Below the pieces are notes generated by a model. It made no database searches, had not been told where the DNA came from, and saw only the letters and a program-made list of their open reading frames with translations. The translations under genes were made by a program, and so were the position numbers. Positions 18,774-28,329 of a stretch of DNA of 64,000 nucleotides are shown here, one piece after another. This stretch comes from Bacteroidota bacterium (GTDB lineage: Bacteria; Bacteroidota; Bacteroidia; Chitinophagales; Chitinophagaceae), in contig JAFAEM010000009.1 of the NCBI GenBank assembly GCA_023424015.1, forward strand, positions 124,001-188,000, given 5' to 3'. Numbering within the stretch: position 1 is the stretch's first letter; each line of letters begins with the position of its first letter.

Positions 18774-20669
18774 ATGAAACATATTTTCCGACTTCTGCAG
18801 GTCGTCATTGCGGTATTATTTTTTTCAGACATTGCGGCGCAAACAACGGTTTATCCCACACACTGGTGGACAGGTATGAAGGAATCAAAACTTCAGTTGA
18901 TGGTGCGGGGTGAAAATATTTCCGCCAAAATACCGATGTACAAGCTATCTGCCGCCGGTATGAAGCTGGCCGAAGGAGTAACGCTTAAATCGATCGACCG
19001 CGTTGAGAATCCCAACTATGTCTTCCTGAACCTGGTGATCGACAAAAATGCGAAACCAGGTAAAAGAACTTTCAGTTTTGGCCCGCCATCCAATAATGTA
19101 AAGATCCCCTACGAACTTAAGTCACGCAGCAGCGAAAACGGGAGAACAAGGGTGCAGGGTGTAACAGCCAGGGATTTCGTTTACCTGATCATGCCGGATC
19201 GTTTTGCAAACGGTGACCCTTCGAATGATATCGTGAAAGGTTATAGAGATGAAACCAGCGATCGCGCCGATAAATTTTCAAGACACGGTGGTGATTTTAA
19301 GGGAATAACTGATCACCTGGATTATTTCAACGAGCTCGGAGTTACCACATTCTGGCTGACGCCGGTGATCGAGAATGATATGCCACTGATGGAAGAGTGG
19401 GGTAACAGGGTGGCAGGTTACCATGGTTATTGGTTTACGGATCACTACCAGGTTGATAAGCGCCTTGGTGGCAACGAGGGTTATAAGGAGTTCTGTAATA
19501 CACTTCACCGCAACGGTATGAAGGTGATCCAGGACGCCGTATATAATCATGTGGGCAATTACCACTGGTTTGTACTGGACCCGCCTATGAAAGACTGGCT
19601 CAATCAATGGCCGCAATTCCAGGGTCCCAATCACAGGGAAGAAGTGTTTTTTGACCCTTATGCTTCCAACCATGATAAAAAGCTAATGACAGATGGCTGG
19701 TTTACGCCGCATCTGCCCGATCTAAACCAGCGCAATCCGTTCATGGCAAAATTTCTTATCCAGCATGCGATATGGACAACCGAAGAATTTGGCATCGATG
19801 GCTGGCGTGTCGATACTTACAAATATTGCGATGAGCAGTTTATGAACGATATGAACACTGCCCTGAAAAAGGAATTTCCCAAACTCACCATCTTCGGTGA
19901 ATCCTGGGTGAACACCATTACAGCCAATGCCTATTTCACGCAAAACAATATCAATTCACCTTTCCGGCATAATGCAGAGGGAATGCTCGATTTCCAGGTT
20001 TGCTTTTCCATGCTTGGCGGTATGAACGAAAAACTCGACTGGATGACTGGCGTTAATAAAATATACACTACACTGGCGCAGGATGTATTATATAAAAATC
20101 CGATGAACAATTGCATTTTCCTGGACAATCATGATATGGATAGGGTGTTCTCGGTTGTCGATGAGGACTGGAATAAACTGAAAATGGGTATCAATTGGCT
20201 ATTTACACTTAGGGGCATACCACAACTTTACTACGGTACCGAAGTGTTGATGAAAAATAAAAAAATGAATACCGATGCTACTGTGCGTGAGGATTTCCCC
20301 GGCGGCTGGAAAGAGGACAGCTTGTCAAGATTTGTAAAGGCAGGGAGAACAAAACAGCAGGACGAAGTGTTCAGCTATGTAAGCCGGCTTGCTCATTTCC
20401 GCAAAAAATCATCAGCCATCACAACTGGCAAGACCATGCAGTATATTCCCAAAGACGGGCTTTACATTTATTTCCGTTATGATGCAAATCAAACCCTGAT
20501 GATCGTCACTAACGGAGGTGATAAAAATGCAAAACCTGACTGGAATACCTACCAGGAAAGAGTAAAAGGGTTCTCCACGCTCAAAGAAGTAGTGTCAGGA
20601 AATACAATGGCGCTAACCGACCTTGAATTGAAGCCCAAAGAGAGTTTTGTCTTTGAACTTTTAAAATAA
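18774..20669 (+). CDS. Secreted GH13 alpha-amylase / neopullulanase-like (SusA-type)
   Basis: 631 aa. Signal peptide MKHIFRLLQVVIAVLFFSDI then AAQ. Residues 25-120 form an N-terminal beta domain of the cyclomaltodextrinase type. The (beta/alpha)8 barrel has all four GH13 regions: DAVYNHVGNYHW, GIDGWRVDTYKY (nucleophile Asp), IFGESWV (acid-base Glu) and FLDNHDMDR. A C-terminal beta domain ends the protein. It should hydrolyse maltodextrins in the periplasm, feeding the transporter encoded just upstream. Confidence 0.93.
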   Translation: MKHIFRLLQVVIAVLFFSDIAAQTTVYPTHWWTGMKESKLQLMVRGENISAKIPMYKLSAAGMKLAEGVTLKSIDRVENPNYVFLNLVIDKNAKPGKRTFSFGPPSNNVKIPYELKSRSSENGRTRVQGVTARDFVYLIMPDRFANGDPSNDIVKGYRDETSDRADKFSRHGGDFKGITDHLDYFNELGVTTFWLTPVIENDMPLMEEWGNRVAGYHGYWFTDHYQVDKRLGGNEGYKEFCNTLHRNGMKVIQDAVYNHVGNYHWFVLDPPMKDWLNQWPQFQGPNHREEVFFDPYASNHDKKLMTDGWFTPHLPDLNQRNPFMAKFLIQHAIWTTEEFGIDGWRVDTYKYCDEQFMNDMNTALKKEFPKLTIFGESWVNTITANAYFTQNNINSPFRHNAEGMLDFQVCFSMLGGMNEKLDWMTGVNKIYTTLAQDVLYKNPMNNCIFLDNHDMDRVFSVVDEDWNKLKMGINWLFTLRGIPQLYYGTEVLMKNKKMNTDATVREDFPGGWKEDSLSRFVKAGRTKQQDEVFSYVSRLAHFRKKSSAITTGKTMQYIPKDGLYIYFRYDANQTLMIVTNGGDKNAKPDWNTYQERVKGFSTLKEVVSGNTMALTDLELKPKESFVFELLK

Positions 20670-20692
20670 ACTTCACCTTGAATCGGGTAACC

Positions 20693-21030
20693 CTACTACC
20701 TAATTCCTAATAATCAATCATTATGGTCCGGGGAACTCTGGAGTACAATAAACCACGGCGGGCGCAGCGAGCACAGCGAAAGGCGACTACGTGTTAAGTA
20801 TCTGCTACGGAGAACAGGGCATGATGCTAATACTCCGCTATGACCGCCGTGTACGCTGTGGTTTCCGGACCCATCGAGGCATTTGAGCTACGACCAGCTA
20901 AGAGAACAGTCTCCAGAAAAAATAAAGCAAAGCCCTGTCAAGGTAAAAGTCATAGAAGCCGCGCAGGTCAAAGGTCTTAACAACAATTAAAAATTTTATT
21001 CCGGACAGCAATGATAGTCAATTCCTGCAA
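20693..21030. repeat. Dispersed inverted-repeat element, long copy
   Basis: The 361-bp gap between two convergent genes contains no credible ORF but an element bounded by imperfect inverted repeats: 20716-20731 (AATCATTATGGTCCGG) and 21001-21016 (CCGGACAGCAATGATA). A nested inverted pair lies inside: GGTCCGG at 20725 and AAACCAC at 20750 against GTGGTTTCCGGACC at 20858-20871. Next to it are 9-nt-phased units (20753-20779, CACGGCG/CGCAGCG/CACAGCG). A short version recurs at 58933-59017. AATTCCT occurs on both flanks (20702, 21020), possibly by chance. Confidence 0.65.
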
Positions 21031-21768
21031 TTAAAGTGACATACTCCAAAGCGCCTGCTGCCCAAATCTTCCCCAGTCTTTTGTTGCTTTCTCAGCATCT
21101 TTACGAATGGCTACAAGATCTTTTTTCTTTCCCCGGGTAGGTGCTGTGATCTGTCGTACATCCACACCCGCAACCTGCAGTTTAGTTGCGATATAGCTGG
21201 TAAACATACGCGGGATAGTGATGCCTAATATCATACCTGGCAGACCGCTGATACCCATAGGACCGCCGCTGATGGTTATTTCATCTGTGTAAAATGCAAA
21301 AACATAAACACTGTCGAATATAATACCTGTTGCCTTCCTGCAATTGAACCCAGCGATCTCGCGGGTTTCTGTAGGCGTAAGTTTCCATTCTATATTCATT
21401 AACGCGCCGGTCAGCAGGTAATTGTCGCCCAGGATAAAACGATAATTGCTGAAATTCCCGGTGGTGTAGTCATTATACCATACTTCATCTTCCGGGTTGC
21501 TCATACCAAAGCCGCGAGGTAAGCGGCTTTTCTCATCATACCGGTCAAATTTATAGATCGACTTGTTATCATTAAATACATACTGGTAATAGGTAGTGGT
21601 GAATTGAGGTATTTTGTCTTTGAACATCTCGGCCCAAATACCTTCATCGCCGATAACCTTATGATTATTGGTTCTCACTTCAAATTCTATCGCGCCGGTG
21701 CTGACAAACTGCTGGGCATTTGCCGACAGAAAAAATCCACTTACGATTATTAAAAGTATTGATCTCAT
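21031..21768 (-). CDS. GLPGLI family secreted protein
   Basis: 245 aa with signal peptide ending SANAQQ. The family signature appears as ISGLPGMILGITIPR (about residues 176-190). The body contains the family's YYQYVFNDNKSIYKF and the REIAGFNCRKATG strand pair. Its function is unknown; the family is specific to Bacteroidota and usually lies beside an outer-membrane beta-barrel protein, as here (20 bp downstream of the barrel gene, same strand). Confidence 0.9.
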   Translation of the reverse strand: MRSILLIIVSGFFLSANAQQFVSTGAIEFEVRTNNHKVIGDEGIWAEMFKDKIPQFTTTYYQYVFNDNKSIYKFDRYDEKSRLPRGFGMSNPEDEVWYNDYTTGNFSNYRFILGDNYLLTGALMNIEWKLTPTETREIAGFNCRKATGIIFDSVYVFAFYTDEITISGGPMGISGLPGMILGITIPRMFTSYIATKLQVAGVDVRQITAPTRGKKKDLVAIRKDAEKATKDWGRFGQQALWSMSL

Positions 21769-21788
21769 GATGCAGCATTTAAAATTGA

Positions 21789-24581
21789 TCAGAAGGATGC
21801 GGGTTTTCCATTTTTCGAAATATTCCAGGTCACGGTGAACAACCAGTAGCGCTTAAGGGTGTTGAAATACGATTCCGTAAAACTGTAGCTGTTAAAGCTT
21901 CGGTTATAACCACGGTTTTGGTTGAGGATATCATATACACCAAGCCTGAGTTCCAGCTCATTTTTCATCAAACGTTTGGTGATATGAGAATTCCAGTTGG
22001 TAAAATTATTGTTAGCCGGGAACCTGGGATCTTTCTGACGACCTTCAAAATTGATATCCGTACCCAATTCCAGTTTCCAGGGTAAGGTCACACTGCCGCT
22101 TGCCCAGCCTGTCAGCTGCCAGTACTCGGCATTGGCGGCAGAATTGACGGAAGCCTTACTGGTATGCCAGCCAAAATTTGGGCTTATATAAAATTCGTAC
22201 TTATCTTTTACATACTGTCTAAGGGTCACACGCATACCATAGGAACGGGTGTCGGTGACATTCTTAACGGACTGGTTGGTCTTTGCATCGCTGATAAAAT
22301 CCACATTACGGTTGAAGTTGGCGTTGGGTCCAAAACCGACCCTCCATTTGGTATCGGGGATTTTAAATCCATAGTCAATGTTGATATTACCCGAATATAC
22401 GCCATCCACATTCACCGTCTGGTAGATACGACGGCCCACGCTGTCGATGGCACTGGATTGTGAGAATGCATTTTGCGTAAAAGTAAAATAGGTGTTCATC
22501 CAGATATTTCTTTCTTTCAGCGCATTCCAGTTGCTATAATTCAAACTGACCGTATGCCGGAAAGCCTGGTCAAGTGCGGGATTTCCAATATAAATATTCA
22601 ATGGATCTGTATTAACCCGGATAGGCTGCAACTGCTCCAGCGAAGGCGCCGTGGTTGATCCATTATAATTGAAACGAATATTCTCACTTGGCTTCAGCTT
22701 ATACGTAAGGTTCGCCCTCGGAAAGAAATTGATAAAATCGTAACTGTAATTCTGCTGTTCGGTGATATTCTTCTGTACGAAATGACTAAAGGCGACCGAG
22801 CTTCCGAATGAATAGGTAAGCTTTTTCTTGTTTATTCGGAAGTTTAACCCGGGTGTATTGACCAGCCGGTTGAACTCAAAAGCATTACTTAAAGAATCGA
22901 TACGCTCCGTGTATTTGCCCGAACCATCATTTTCATTGGTGATCCGTTCGTTACTATTAGCATTCACGCTTAAAGCATAGCTGAGCTCGAGGTAAACATC
23001 TTTTGCCAGCGGTTCAGTATAAGCAATTTTGGTACTGAGGTTTTTCGCTTCGTTGTTGCGGATATTTTGCTGATCCAGGGTATCTCTATAATCGATCAAT
23101 CCTTTACTGTAATAATTATTCAGTGAATAAAGCAGCCCGTCATTTTTTGAACGGTTCCAGCCAAACTCTGTGTTGACCGATAGTGTACGCGACAGCTTTT
23201 TGAATTTATGACGCCAGAGCAGGGTAGTGGTGATAGCATCGTTTATGGCATCATTGCTGGTATTGCGCCTGCTATTGTTGATGGAATCCATCTGGTCGTT
23301 GAACGCCTCTGAATAATAATTATTTCTTGTCAGGGATTTATTTTCATTTGCCCTCGTCGTCCATTTCAGGGTATTGCTCGAATCAATGGTAGTTTCCAGG
23401 GTAAGATTAAATGAATGTTTGTGGGTGGATGAATAGTTGTCGCTTACGCTGTTGGCCGACCAGCTTGTATCCGGCAAAAATGTCTGGGAAAAGGTCCGTG
23501 TTACACCGGGAGCATTCACCTTTATAAATTTGTAACCGGCATTCAGGCTTTGTTTGTTGTTATTAAACTTATTGCTGTAATGCAGTCCGCCATTCCAGTT
23601 GCGGGGAATTCCCTTACGGCCCCCATAGTAATTATCATCACCGCCATTCCACATCATGTACATGCCACCATCGTCGGTGATGCCGGTTTCCACACCCTCC
23701 ATTCCACCGCCATAATTGTTGGCATCCTCCCAGTCGAGGTTTGTACGACCAGTATTACTCATGATTCCATACGTGGCGATCTTGCGCTTTCCTTTGAAAG
23801 CATTTAACATGATGGAGTTGTCGTATTTGTCTTTGAGACCGCCACCAGCTTCAATCTTACCGAAATAGCCTTTCTTTTTATCCTCCTTTAATTTCAGATT
23901 TATTGTTCGGTCCTTTACTCCATCATCAATACCGGTAAACTCAGCCTGGTCGCTTTTTTTATCGAATACTTCCACTTCTTTCACAATATCCGCCCGCAGG
24001 TTTTTGGTAGCAATGCCAGGATCTGAACCGAAAAATTCTTCACCGTCTACCAGTACTTTGGTCACCTTTTCACCCATAGCCGTGATCTTACCGTCTTTAT
24101 CAACCTGGATACCTGGCAGACGCCGTAGTAGTTCTTCCACATTTGCGCCCTCCCTTACCTTAAAGCTATCAGCTGTATAGACCGTTGTATCACCTTTGAT
24201 CCGAATAGGTGATCCACTTTTAATGATCACTTCGGCCAGCAACTTACTCTTAGGTATCATATTGATCGTACCCAGGTCGGTACTTGCGTTGCTTTTCACT
24301 GAAACCTTATCAAAATAATCTCCCAGGTAAGGGTGTGTGATCATGATGAGGTATTCACCCTCCTTAACATTGGGGATTGAAAATTTTCCGGCTTTATCCG
24401 CGCGGTCAAACTTCACCAGGACAGAGTCTTCAACCCGAAGAAGTGATATAACTGTATGCTGAAGATTTTTGTGATCGGTATTATCGACGACGGTGCCTTT
24501 TACTGAATTGCTCTGGGCCTGGGCGAAATGTACAAATAGAGATAGGAATAAGGTGAGAGTCAGTCTGGTTTGCTTTCTCAT
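21789..24581 (-). CDS. Outer-membrane beta-barrel receptor with carboxypeptidase-like and plug domains
   Basis: 930 aa from the ATG at 24581 (MRKQTRLTLTLFLSLFVHFA, then QAQ signal peptide end). An in-frame ATG at 24626 adds residues before the signal peptide and is unlikely. Residues 20-110 are a CarboxypepD-regulatory-like beta domain (VKGTVVDNTDHKNLQ). Residues 120-230 resemble a TonB plug (EELLRRLPGIQVDKDG, VLVDGEEFFGSDPGIATK). The remainder is an OMP_b-brl_3-like barrel ending in an aromatic strand (LFTVTWNISKNGKPASF). No N-terminal TonB box can be assigned. It probably works with the GLPGLI protein encoded next. Confidence 0.88.
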   Translation of the reverse strand: MRKQTRLTLTLFLSLFVHFAQAQSNSVKGTVVDNTDHKNLQHTVISLLRVEDSVLVKFDRADKAGKFSIPNVKEGEYLIMITHPYLGDYFDKVSVKSNASTDLGTINMIPKSKLLAEVIIKSGSPIRIKGDTTVYTADSFKVREGANVEELLRRLPGIQVDKDGKITAMGEKVTKVLVDGEEFFGSDPGIATKNLRADIVKEVEVFDKKSDQAEFTGIDDGVKDRTINLKLKEDKKKGYFGKIEAGGGLKDKYDNSIMLNAFKGKRKIATYGIMSNTGRTNLDWEDANNYGGGMEGVETGITDDGGMYMMWNGGDDNYYGGRKGIPRNWNGGLHYSNKFNNNKQSLNAGYKFIKVNAPGVTRTFSQTFLPDTSWSANSVSDNYSSTHKHSFNLTLETTIDSSNTLKWTTRANENKSLTRNNYYSEAFNDQMDSINNSRRNTSNDAINDAITTTLLWRHKFKKLSRTLSVNTEFGWNRSKNDGLLYSLNNYYSKGLIDYRDTLDQQNIRNNEAKNLSTKIAYTEPLAKDVYLELSYALSVNANSNERITNENDGSGKYTERIDSLSNAFEFNRLVNTPGLNFRINKKKLTYSFGSSVAFSHFVQKNITEQQNYSYDFINFFPRANLTYKLKPSENIRFNYNGSTTAPSLEQLQPIRVNTDPLNIYIGNPALDQAFRHTVSLNYSNWNALKERNIWMNTYFTFTQNAFSQSSAIDSVGRRIYQTVNVDGVYSGNINIDYGFKIPDTKWRVGFGPNANFNRNVDFISDAKTNQSVKNVTDTRSYGMRVTLRQYVKDKYEFYISPNFGWHTSKASVNSAANAEYWQLTGWASGSVTLPWKLELGTDINFEGRQKDPRFPANNNFTNWNSHITKRLMKNELELRLGVYDILNQNRGYNRSFNSYSFTESYFNTLKRYWLFTVTWNISKNGKPASF

Positions 24582-24759
24582 GATGGTTTGGTATAAAACG
24601 TAAGGTAGGTCGCAGCCGCAATACAATTACCCTCATTTACATAGACGGATCAAAAATGCTGATTTACGGTCGCTTATGGAACATATCAACGACCAAGTCG
24701 TGTTAATATTTCACTAAAAAGGCGTAAGTTGTAACAGACGCGCAGTAAAAACCCCAGCC

Positions 24760-26769
24760 ATGACCGACCAGATAAAGAATACAGGTGAGCCTATAGAACA
24801 TATCCCTGACGATGTAACACATAAACCAGGGAGTGACTATGCTTCCACGCATTTTATAGACACGACAAAACCGGTTTGGAACTATTCGCTTTTGACGGAT
24901 GAAGATGTCAGAAATTTCCAGAACGGAACACATTATCGATTGTACCAGAAATTCGGATCTCATTCTTTGCAGGTGAATAATGTATGGGGTATGTATTTCT
25001 GCGTATGGGCGCCGAATGCCACACAGGTAACGGTGAAGGGAAATTTTAATGACTGGAACGATACTAGGCATCCGCTTCAACCACGTTGGGATAACAGTGG
25101 TATCTGGGAAGGATTCATACCCGGATTCAAACTTGGAGAAGTTTACAAGTATCATATAGTAGGATTTGAGGGCCGCGAAACGGATAAAGGCGACCCGTTT
25201 GCCAATTTTTGGGAAAAGCGTCCTCAGACCGCATCCATTACCTGGGATATGTACTACGAATGGAAAGACGGTGAGTGGATGAAGCAAAGAAAAAAACACA
25301 ATGCACTTGATGCACCCTGGAGTGTGTACGAAGTGCATCTCGCGAGCTGGCAAAGACCCGATCGGAATGATGAAGAGACGTATAACACGTATGAGCAAAT
25401 AAAAGCGGCGCTGGTACCATATGTAAAGGAAATGGGATTTACCCATGTGGAACTGATGCCGGTGATGGAACATCCCTTCGATGGGAGCTGGGGCTACCAG
25501 GTGACCGGCTACTATGCAGCCACCTCTCGTTTTGGAAACCCGCAAGGCCTGATGGAACTTATCGATGCATTTCACAACGAGGGCATCGGCGTAATTCTGG
25601 ATTGGGTGCCTTCACATTTTCCATACGATTCGCATGGATTATTTATGTTCGACGGCACACATACCTACGAATATGCCGATATGCGAAAAGGTTTTCACCC
25701 CGACTGGAACAGTTATATTTTTAATTACAAAAGGGGAGAGGTAAAGTCTTTCCTCATCAGTAATGCACGGTTTTGGTTCGACAAATATCATATTGATGGA
25801 ATCCGTGTTGATGCCGTTAGTTCCATCCTAAAACTCGATTATTCACGTGAAGAGGGAGAATGGGAGCCCAATGAGTTTGGCGGCAATGGCAACCTGGAAG
25901 CGATCGCCTTTATCAAGGACCTCAATGAAACGATCTACCGCGATTTCCCGGATGTACAGACCATCGCGGAGGAAGCTACTGACTGGCCGGGCATATCACG
26001 ACCTACCTGGCAGGACGGGCTCGGCTTTGGTATGAAATGGATGATGGGTTGGATGCATGATACCCTTGACTATTTCAAAGTAGACCCGCTGGGAAGAAAA
26101 CATCACCAGGATAAATTTTCGTTCAGCATGGCTTACTACTACGACGAAAATTTTATGTTGCCATTCAGCCATGATGAAGTCGTACATGGAAAAAGTCCCA
26201 TGCTCTACAAAATGCCCGGTGACGAATGGCAGAAGTTTGCTAACCTGCGATTGATGTACACCTACATGTGGACGCACCCGGGTGCACGACTTCTGTTTAT
26301 GGGGGATGAGTTTGGACAAACTTCCGAATGGAACTATAAATCTGAACTGGACTGGCATTTATTGGAATTTGAACCACATCGTCTGCTAAAAGATTGTGTC
26401 GCTGCTTTGAATAAGCTGCTTACATCGGAACCTGCTTTATATCAAAACCAGTTTAATGTATACGGGTTTGAATGGGTTGACCTTAATCACCGCCAGGAGT
26501 CGGTGGCTTCATATAAACGTATGAGCAAACAAAACGGGGAAGACTTGCTGATAATTTTGAATATGACCCCGATAGTCAGAAATGACTGGACGGTAGTAGT
26601 AAGCGGTAAAGCTTATACAGAGGAAATATTTAATAGTGACAGTAAAATATTCTGGGGTACCGGCAACGTTTATAATCCTGCCGTACGTTCAGAATTAATC
26701 GACAAGGAAAAAAATACTTATCGGCTAAGGGTAAATTTACCTCCCCTGGCCGCGATTATTCTCAAATAA
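24760..26769 (+). CDS. glgB: 1,4-alpha-glucan branching enzyme
   Basis: Introduces alpha-1,6 branches into glycogen. 669 aa. A CBM48 domain (about residues 70-160; FCVWAPNATQVTVKGNFNDW) precedes the GH13 barrel. Catalytic regions: ILDWVPSHFPYDSHGL, IDGIRVDAVSSILKLDYS (nucleophile Asp), TIAEEATDWPG (acid-base Glu) and LPFSHDEVVHGK. The frame is intact. It is divergent from the beta-barrel gene and lies 7 kb from glgC-glgA in the same sugar region. Confidence 0.96.
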   Translation: MTDQIKNTGEPIEHIPDDVTHKPGSDYASTHFIDTTKPVWNYSLLTDEDVRNFQNGTHYRLYQKFGSHSLQVNNVWGMYFCVWAPNATQVTVKGNFNDWNDTRHPLQPRWDNSGIWEGFIPGFKLGEVYKYHIVGFEGRETDKGDPFANFWEKRPQTASITWDMYYEWKDGEWMKQRKKHNALDAPWSVYEVHLASWQRPDRNDEETYNTYEQIKAALVPYVKEMGFTHVELMPVMEHPFDGSWGYQVTGYYAATSRFGNPQGLMELIDAFHNEGIGVILDWVPSHFPYDSHGLFMFDGTHTYEYADMRKGFHPDWNSYIFNYKRGEVKSFLISNARFWFDKYHIDGIRVDAVSSILKLDYSREEGEWEPNEFGGNGNLEAIAFIKDLNETIYRDFPDVQTIAEEATDWPGISRPTWQDGLGFGMKWMMGWMHDTLDYFKVDPLGRKHHQDKFSFSMAYYYDENFMLPFSHDEVVHGKSPMLYKMPGDEWQKFANLRLMYTYMWTHPGARLLFMGDEFGQTSEWNYKSELDWHLLEFEPHRLLKDCVAALNKLLTSEPALYQNQFNVYGFEWVDLNHRQESVASYKRMSKQNGEDLLIILNMTPIVRNDWTVVVSGKAYTEEIFNSDSKIFWGTGNVYNPAVRSELIDKEKNTYRLRVNLPPLAAIILK

Positions 26770-26879
26770 TATAACGGGATATTAACCTTGTCCCTCCATT
26801 ATTTGAGCAGGTTATGAAACCGATTCTCATAACTAAATTCTAACTTGCACCGTATTGAAGAACTGTTAATATCCAATCC

Positions 26880-27941
26880 ATGATCCGACAAACCCTGATT
26901 CTTATACCCGTTGCCATTGGCGTCAGCGTTCTGACGCATGCCCAGCCTAAATCCGCGGATGCCCGGCCCAACAACGATAGTGCTGCATTTTACCTCCAAA
27001 AAGGTATCCAGGAAAAACAAACAGGCCGTCGGATGGAAGCCCTGAAAAATTTCGAAAAAGCTTATCACCACGATCAGAATAATATGGCGATAGTAGGAGA
27101 GCTCGCTGCTTCCTATCATGATCTCCGTAAGTATTCGCAGGCCAAGGACAGTTATCTTAAACTGGAAGCACTCGGCGACCAATCGCCCAGAACCTATAAG
27201 CAGATCATGGATATTTCATACAACCTGAAGCAAAATGAGGATGTGATCGCTTATGCCAATAAACTGAAGAAAGCCGATCCATCGGAAAAAGTAAATTTCT
27301 TTATCGGCAAGATCCATTACCAGGACGAAAATTATGGTGAAGCGATCAAATACCTGGAAGCAGCCGGTAAAGAAGACAACAGCAATGCGGAATCACCTTA
27401 CCTAATCGCACGTAGTTATGCGGATATGCAAAACTATAAGCAGGCGATCCCATATTTTTTAAAAGCGATAGAACTGGATACATCCAAAAACAGCTGGATA
27501 TATGAGTTGGCACTGATCTACTACGCCATCCACGACGACAAGAATGCCCTGAAATACATGTTGCTGGCTGGTGAAAAAGGTTTTAAACGCAGCAATGAAT
27601 ACCTGGAGAACCTGGGTATAGCCTATCTCAATCTCGGCCAGCTCGACCAGGGTGTTAGCATCATGAATGAGATCCTGAAAAAAAGACCCAGTGATATGAA
27701 CATTTTAAACCTGGTAGCTGAAGCCTATTACTACAAAGGTAAATACCAGGACGCGATTGACTACTGGGACAAGATACTTACATACGATAAGGAAAATGCT
27801 TCCGCTTTATACATGATCGGGATGAGTTACCAGAAAAAAGGAGAAAAGGAAAAAGGTCAGTTTCTCTGCGATAAAGCCATAGAGATGGATCCCACGCTCT
27901 CCGCGCTGAAACAAAAAAAGCAATTACCTGGTGGTTTGTAA
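26880..27941 (+). CDS. Periplasmic TPR-repeat protein
   Basis: 353 aa. Signal peptide at residues 1-21 (IPVAIGVSVLTHAQP). Then about eight or nine tetratricopeptide repeats with the usual spacing, for example YGEAIKYLEAAGKEDNSNAE and YQDAIDYWDKILTYDKENAS. TPR arrays are protein-interaction scaffolds; the partner is unknown. It starts 110 bp after glgB, with no other gene in its operon. Confidence 0.85.
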   Translation: MIRQTLILIPVAIGVSVLTHAQPKSADARPNNDSAAFYLQKGIQEKQTGRRMEALKNFEKAYHHDQNNMAIVGELAASYHDLRKYSQAKDSYLKLEALGDQSPRTYKQIMDISYNLKQNEDVIAYANKLKKADPSEKVNFFIGKIHYQDENYGEAIKYLEAAGKEDNSNAESPYLIARSYADMQNYKQAIPYFLKAIELDTSKNSWIYELALIYYAIHDDKNALKYMLLAGEKGFKRSNEYLENLGIAYLNLGQLDQGVSIMNEILKKRPSDMNILNLVAEAYYYKGKYQDAIDYWDKILTYDKENASALYMIGMSYQKKGEKEKGQFLCDKAIEMDPTLSALKQKKQLPGGL

Positions 27942-27979
27942 CATTGTGCTAATGTCATGATGATTGCATCCATGGGGAC

Positions 27980-28010
27980 TTCGCCAATAGCGAAAAAATG
28001 GCTATCTTTG
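27980..28010 (+). promoter_or_regulatory. Promoter with overlapping palindrome ahead of the leader micro-ORFs
   Basis: TATCTTTG (28003-28010) matches the Bacteroidota -7 box. At the -33 position TTC (27980) starts a perfect palindrome TTCGC-CAATA-GCGAA (27980-27994), which could be an operator. The first micro-ORF ATG is only 6 bp after the -7 box, so its message would be leaderless. Confidence 0.55.
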
Positions 28011-28015
28011 CAGCC

Positions 28016-28078
28016 ATGCAGCAACTAGTACAAATAAGGTTGTATTTCTTTTCCAATTACAAGGACTTCAATAGTTAA
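28016..28078 (+). CDS. Leader-like micro-ORF 1 (20 aa)
   Basis: ATG at 28016, stop TAA at 28076. The 20-residue peptide is rich in aromatic residues (MQQLVQIRLYFFSNYKDFNS). Directly after the stop comes a GC-rich hairpin (28080-28108). The layout of promoter, tiny ORF and hairpin is that of an attenuator leader peptide. Its first seven residues resemble those of micro-ORF 2 (MxQxVQ). Confidence 0.45.
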   Translation: MQQLVQIRLYFFSNYKDFNS

Positions 28079-28079
28079 A

Positions 28080-28108
28080 CCCCGCCTGGCGTTCTAGCCG
28101 GACCGGGG
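28080..28108 (+). terminator. Hairpin after leader micro-ORF 1 (attenuator candidate)
   Basis: CCCCG (28080-28084) pairs with CGGGG (28104-28108), with an inner GGC/GCC helix and the loop GTTCTA. It is followed by a moderately T-rich stretch (ATTCTGCATTTTCT), so it may be a weak terminator or an antiterminator partner. Confidence 0.45.
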
Positions 28109-28154
28109 ATTCTGCATTTTCTCTAATTACATTTCTGAATTAAAATCTAATGCT

Positions 28155-28241
28155 ATGCACCAGCATGTTCAATATGTATGGACGCATTCGTCTATAAAAC
28201 GCATTTACGCTATTTCAAGTTTTAAAGCCTTCGGCAATTAA
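28155..28241 (+). CDS. Leader-like micro-ORF 2 (28 aa)
   Basis: ATG at 28155, TAA at 28239. The peptide begins MHQHVQYVWTHSS and ends SFKAFGN. It has three His in the first eleven residues. Its 5' end aligns with micro-ORF 1 at both base and residue level, suggesting duplication. A terminator-like hairpin follows directly. Confidence 0.45.
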   Translation: MHQHVQYVWTHSSIKRIYAISSFKAFGN

Positions 28242-28277
28242 CCCCCGGACGCTGGTTCGGGGGCCATTTTATTCTTT
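28242..28277 (+). terminator. Hairpin with T-tract after leader micro-ORF 2
   Basis: CCCCCG (28242-28247) pairs with CGGGGG (28258-28263), followed by CCATTTTATTCTTTT. It lies about 60 bp before the GreA/Rnk-like gene, so read-through would decide expression of that gene. Confidence 0.6.
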
Positions 28278-28329
28278 TACAAAATCAACGGCATATAAAT
28301 GCTGAATTGTTCATTTAAAACCTGAAGAA

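Noticed and set aside
24703..25575. 290-codon minus-strand ORF inside glgB
   Set aside because: It lies antisense to the conserved branching-enzyme domains, and its translation shows no domain or signal pattern; it is a codon-bias shadow.
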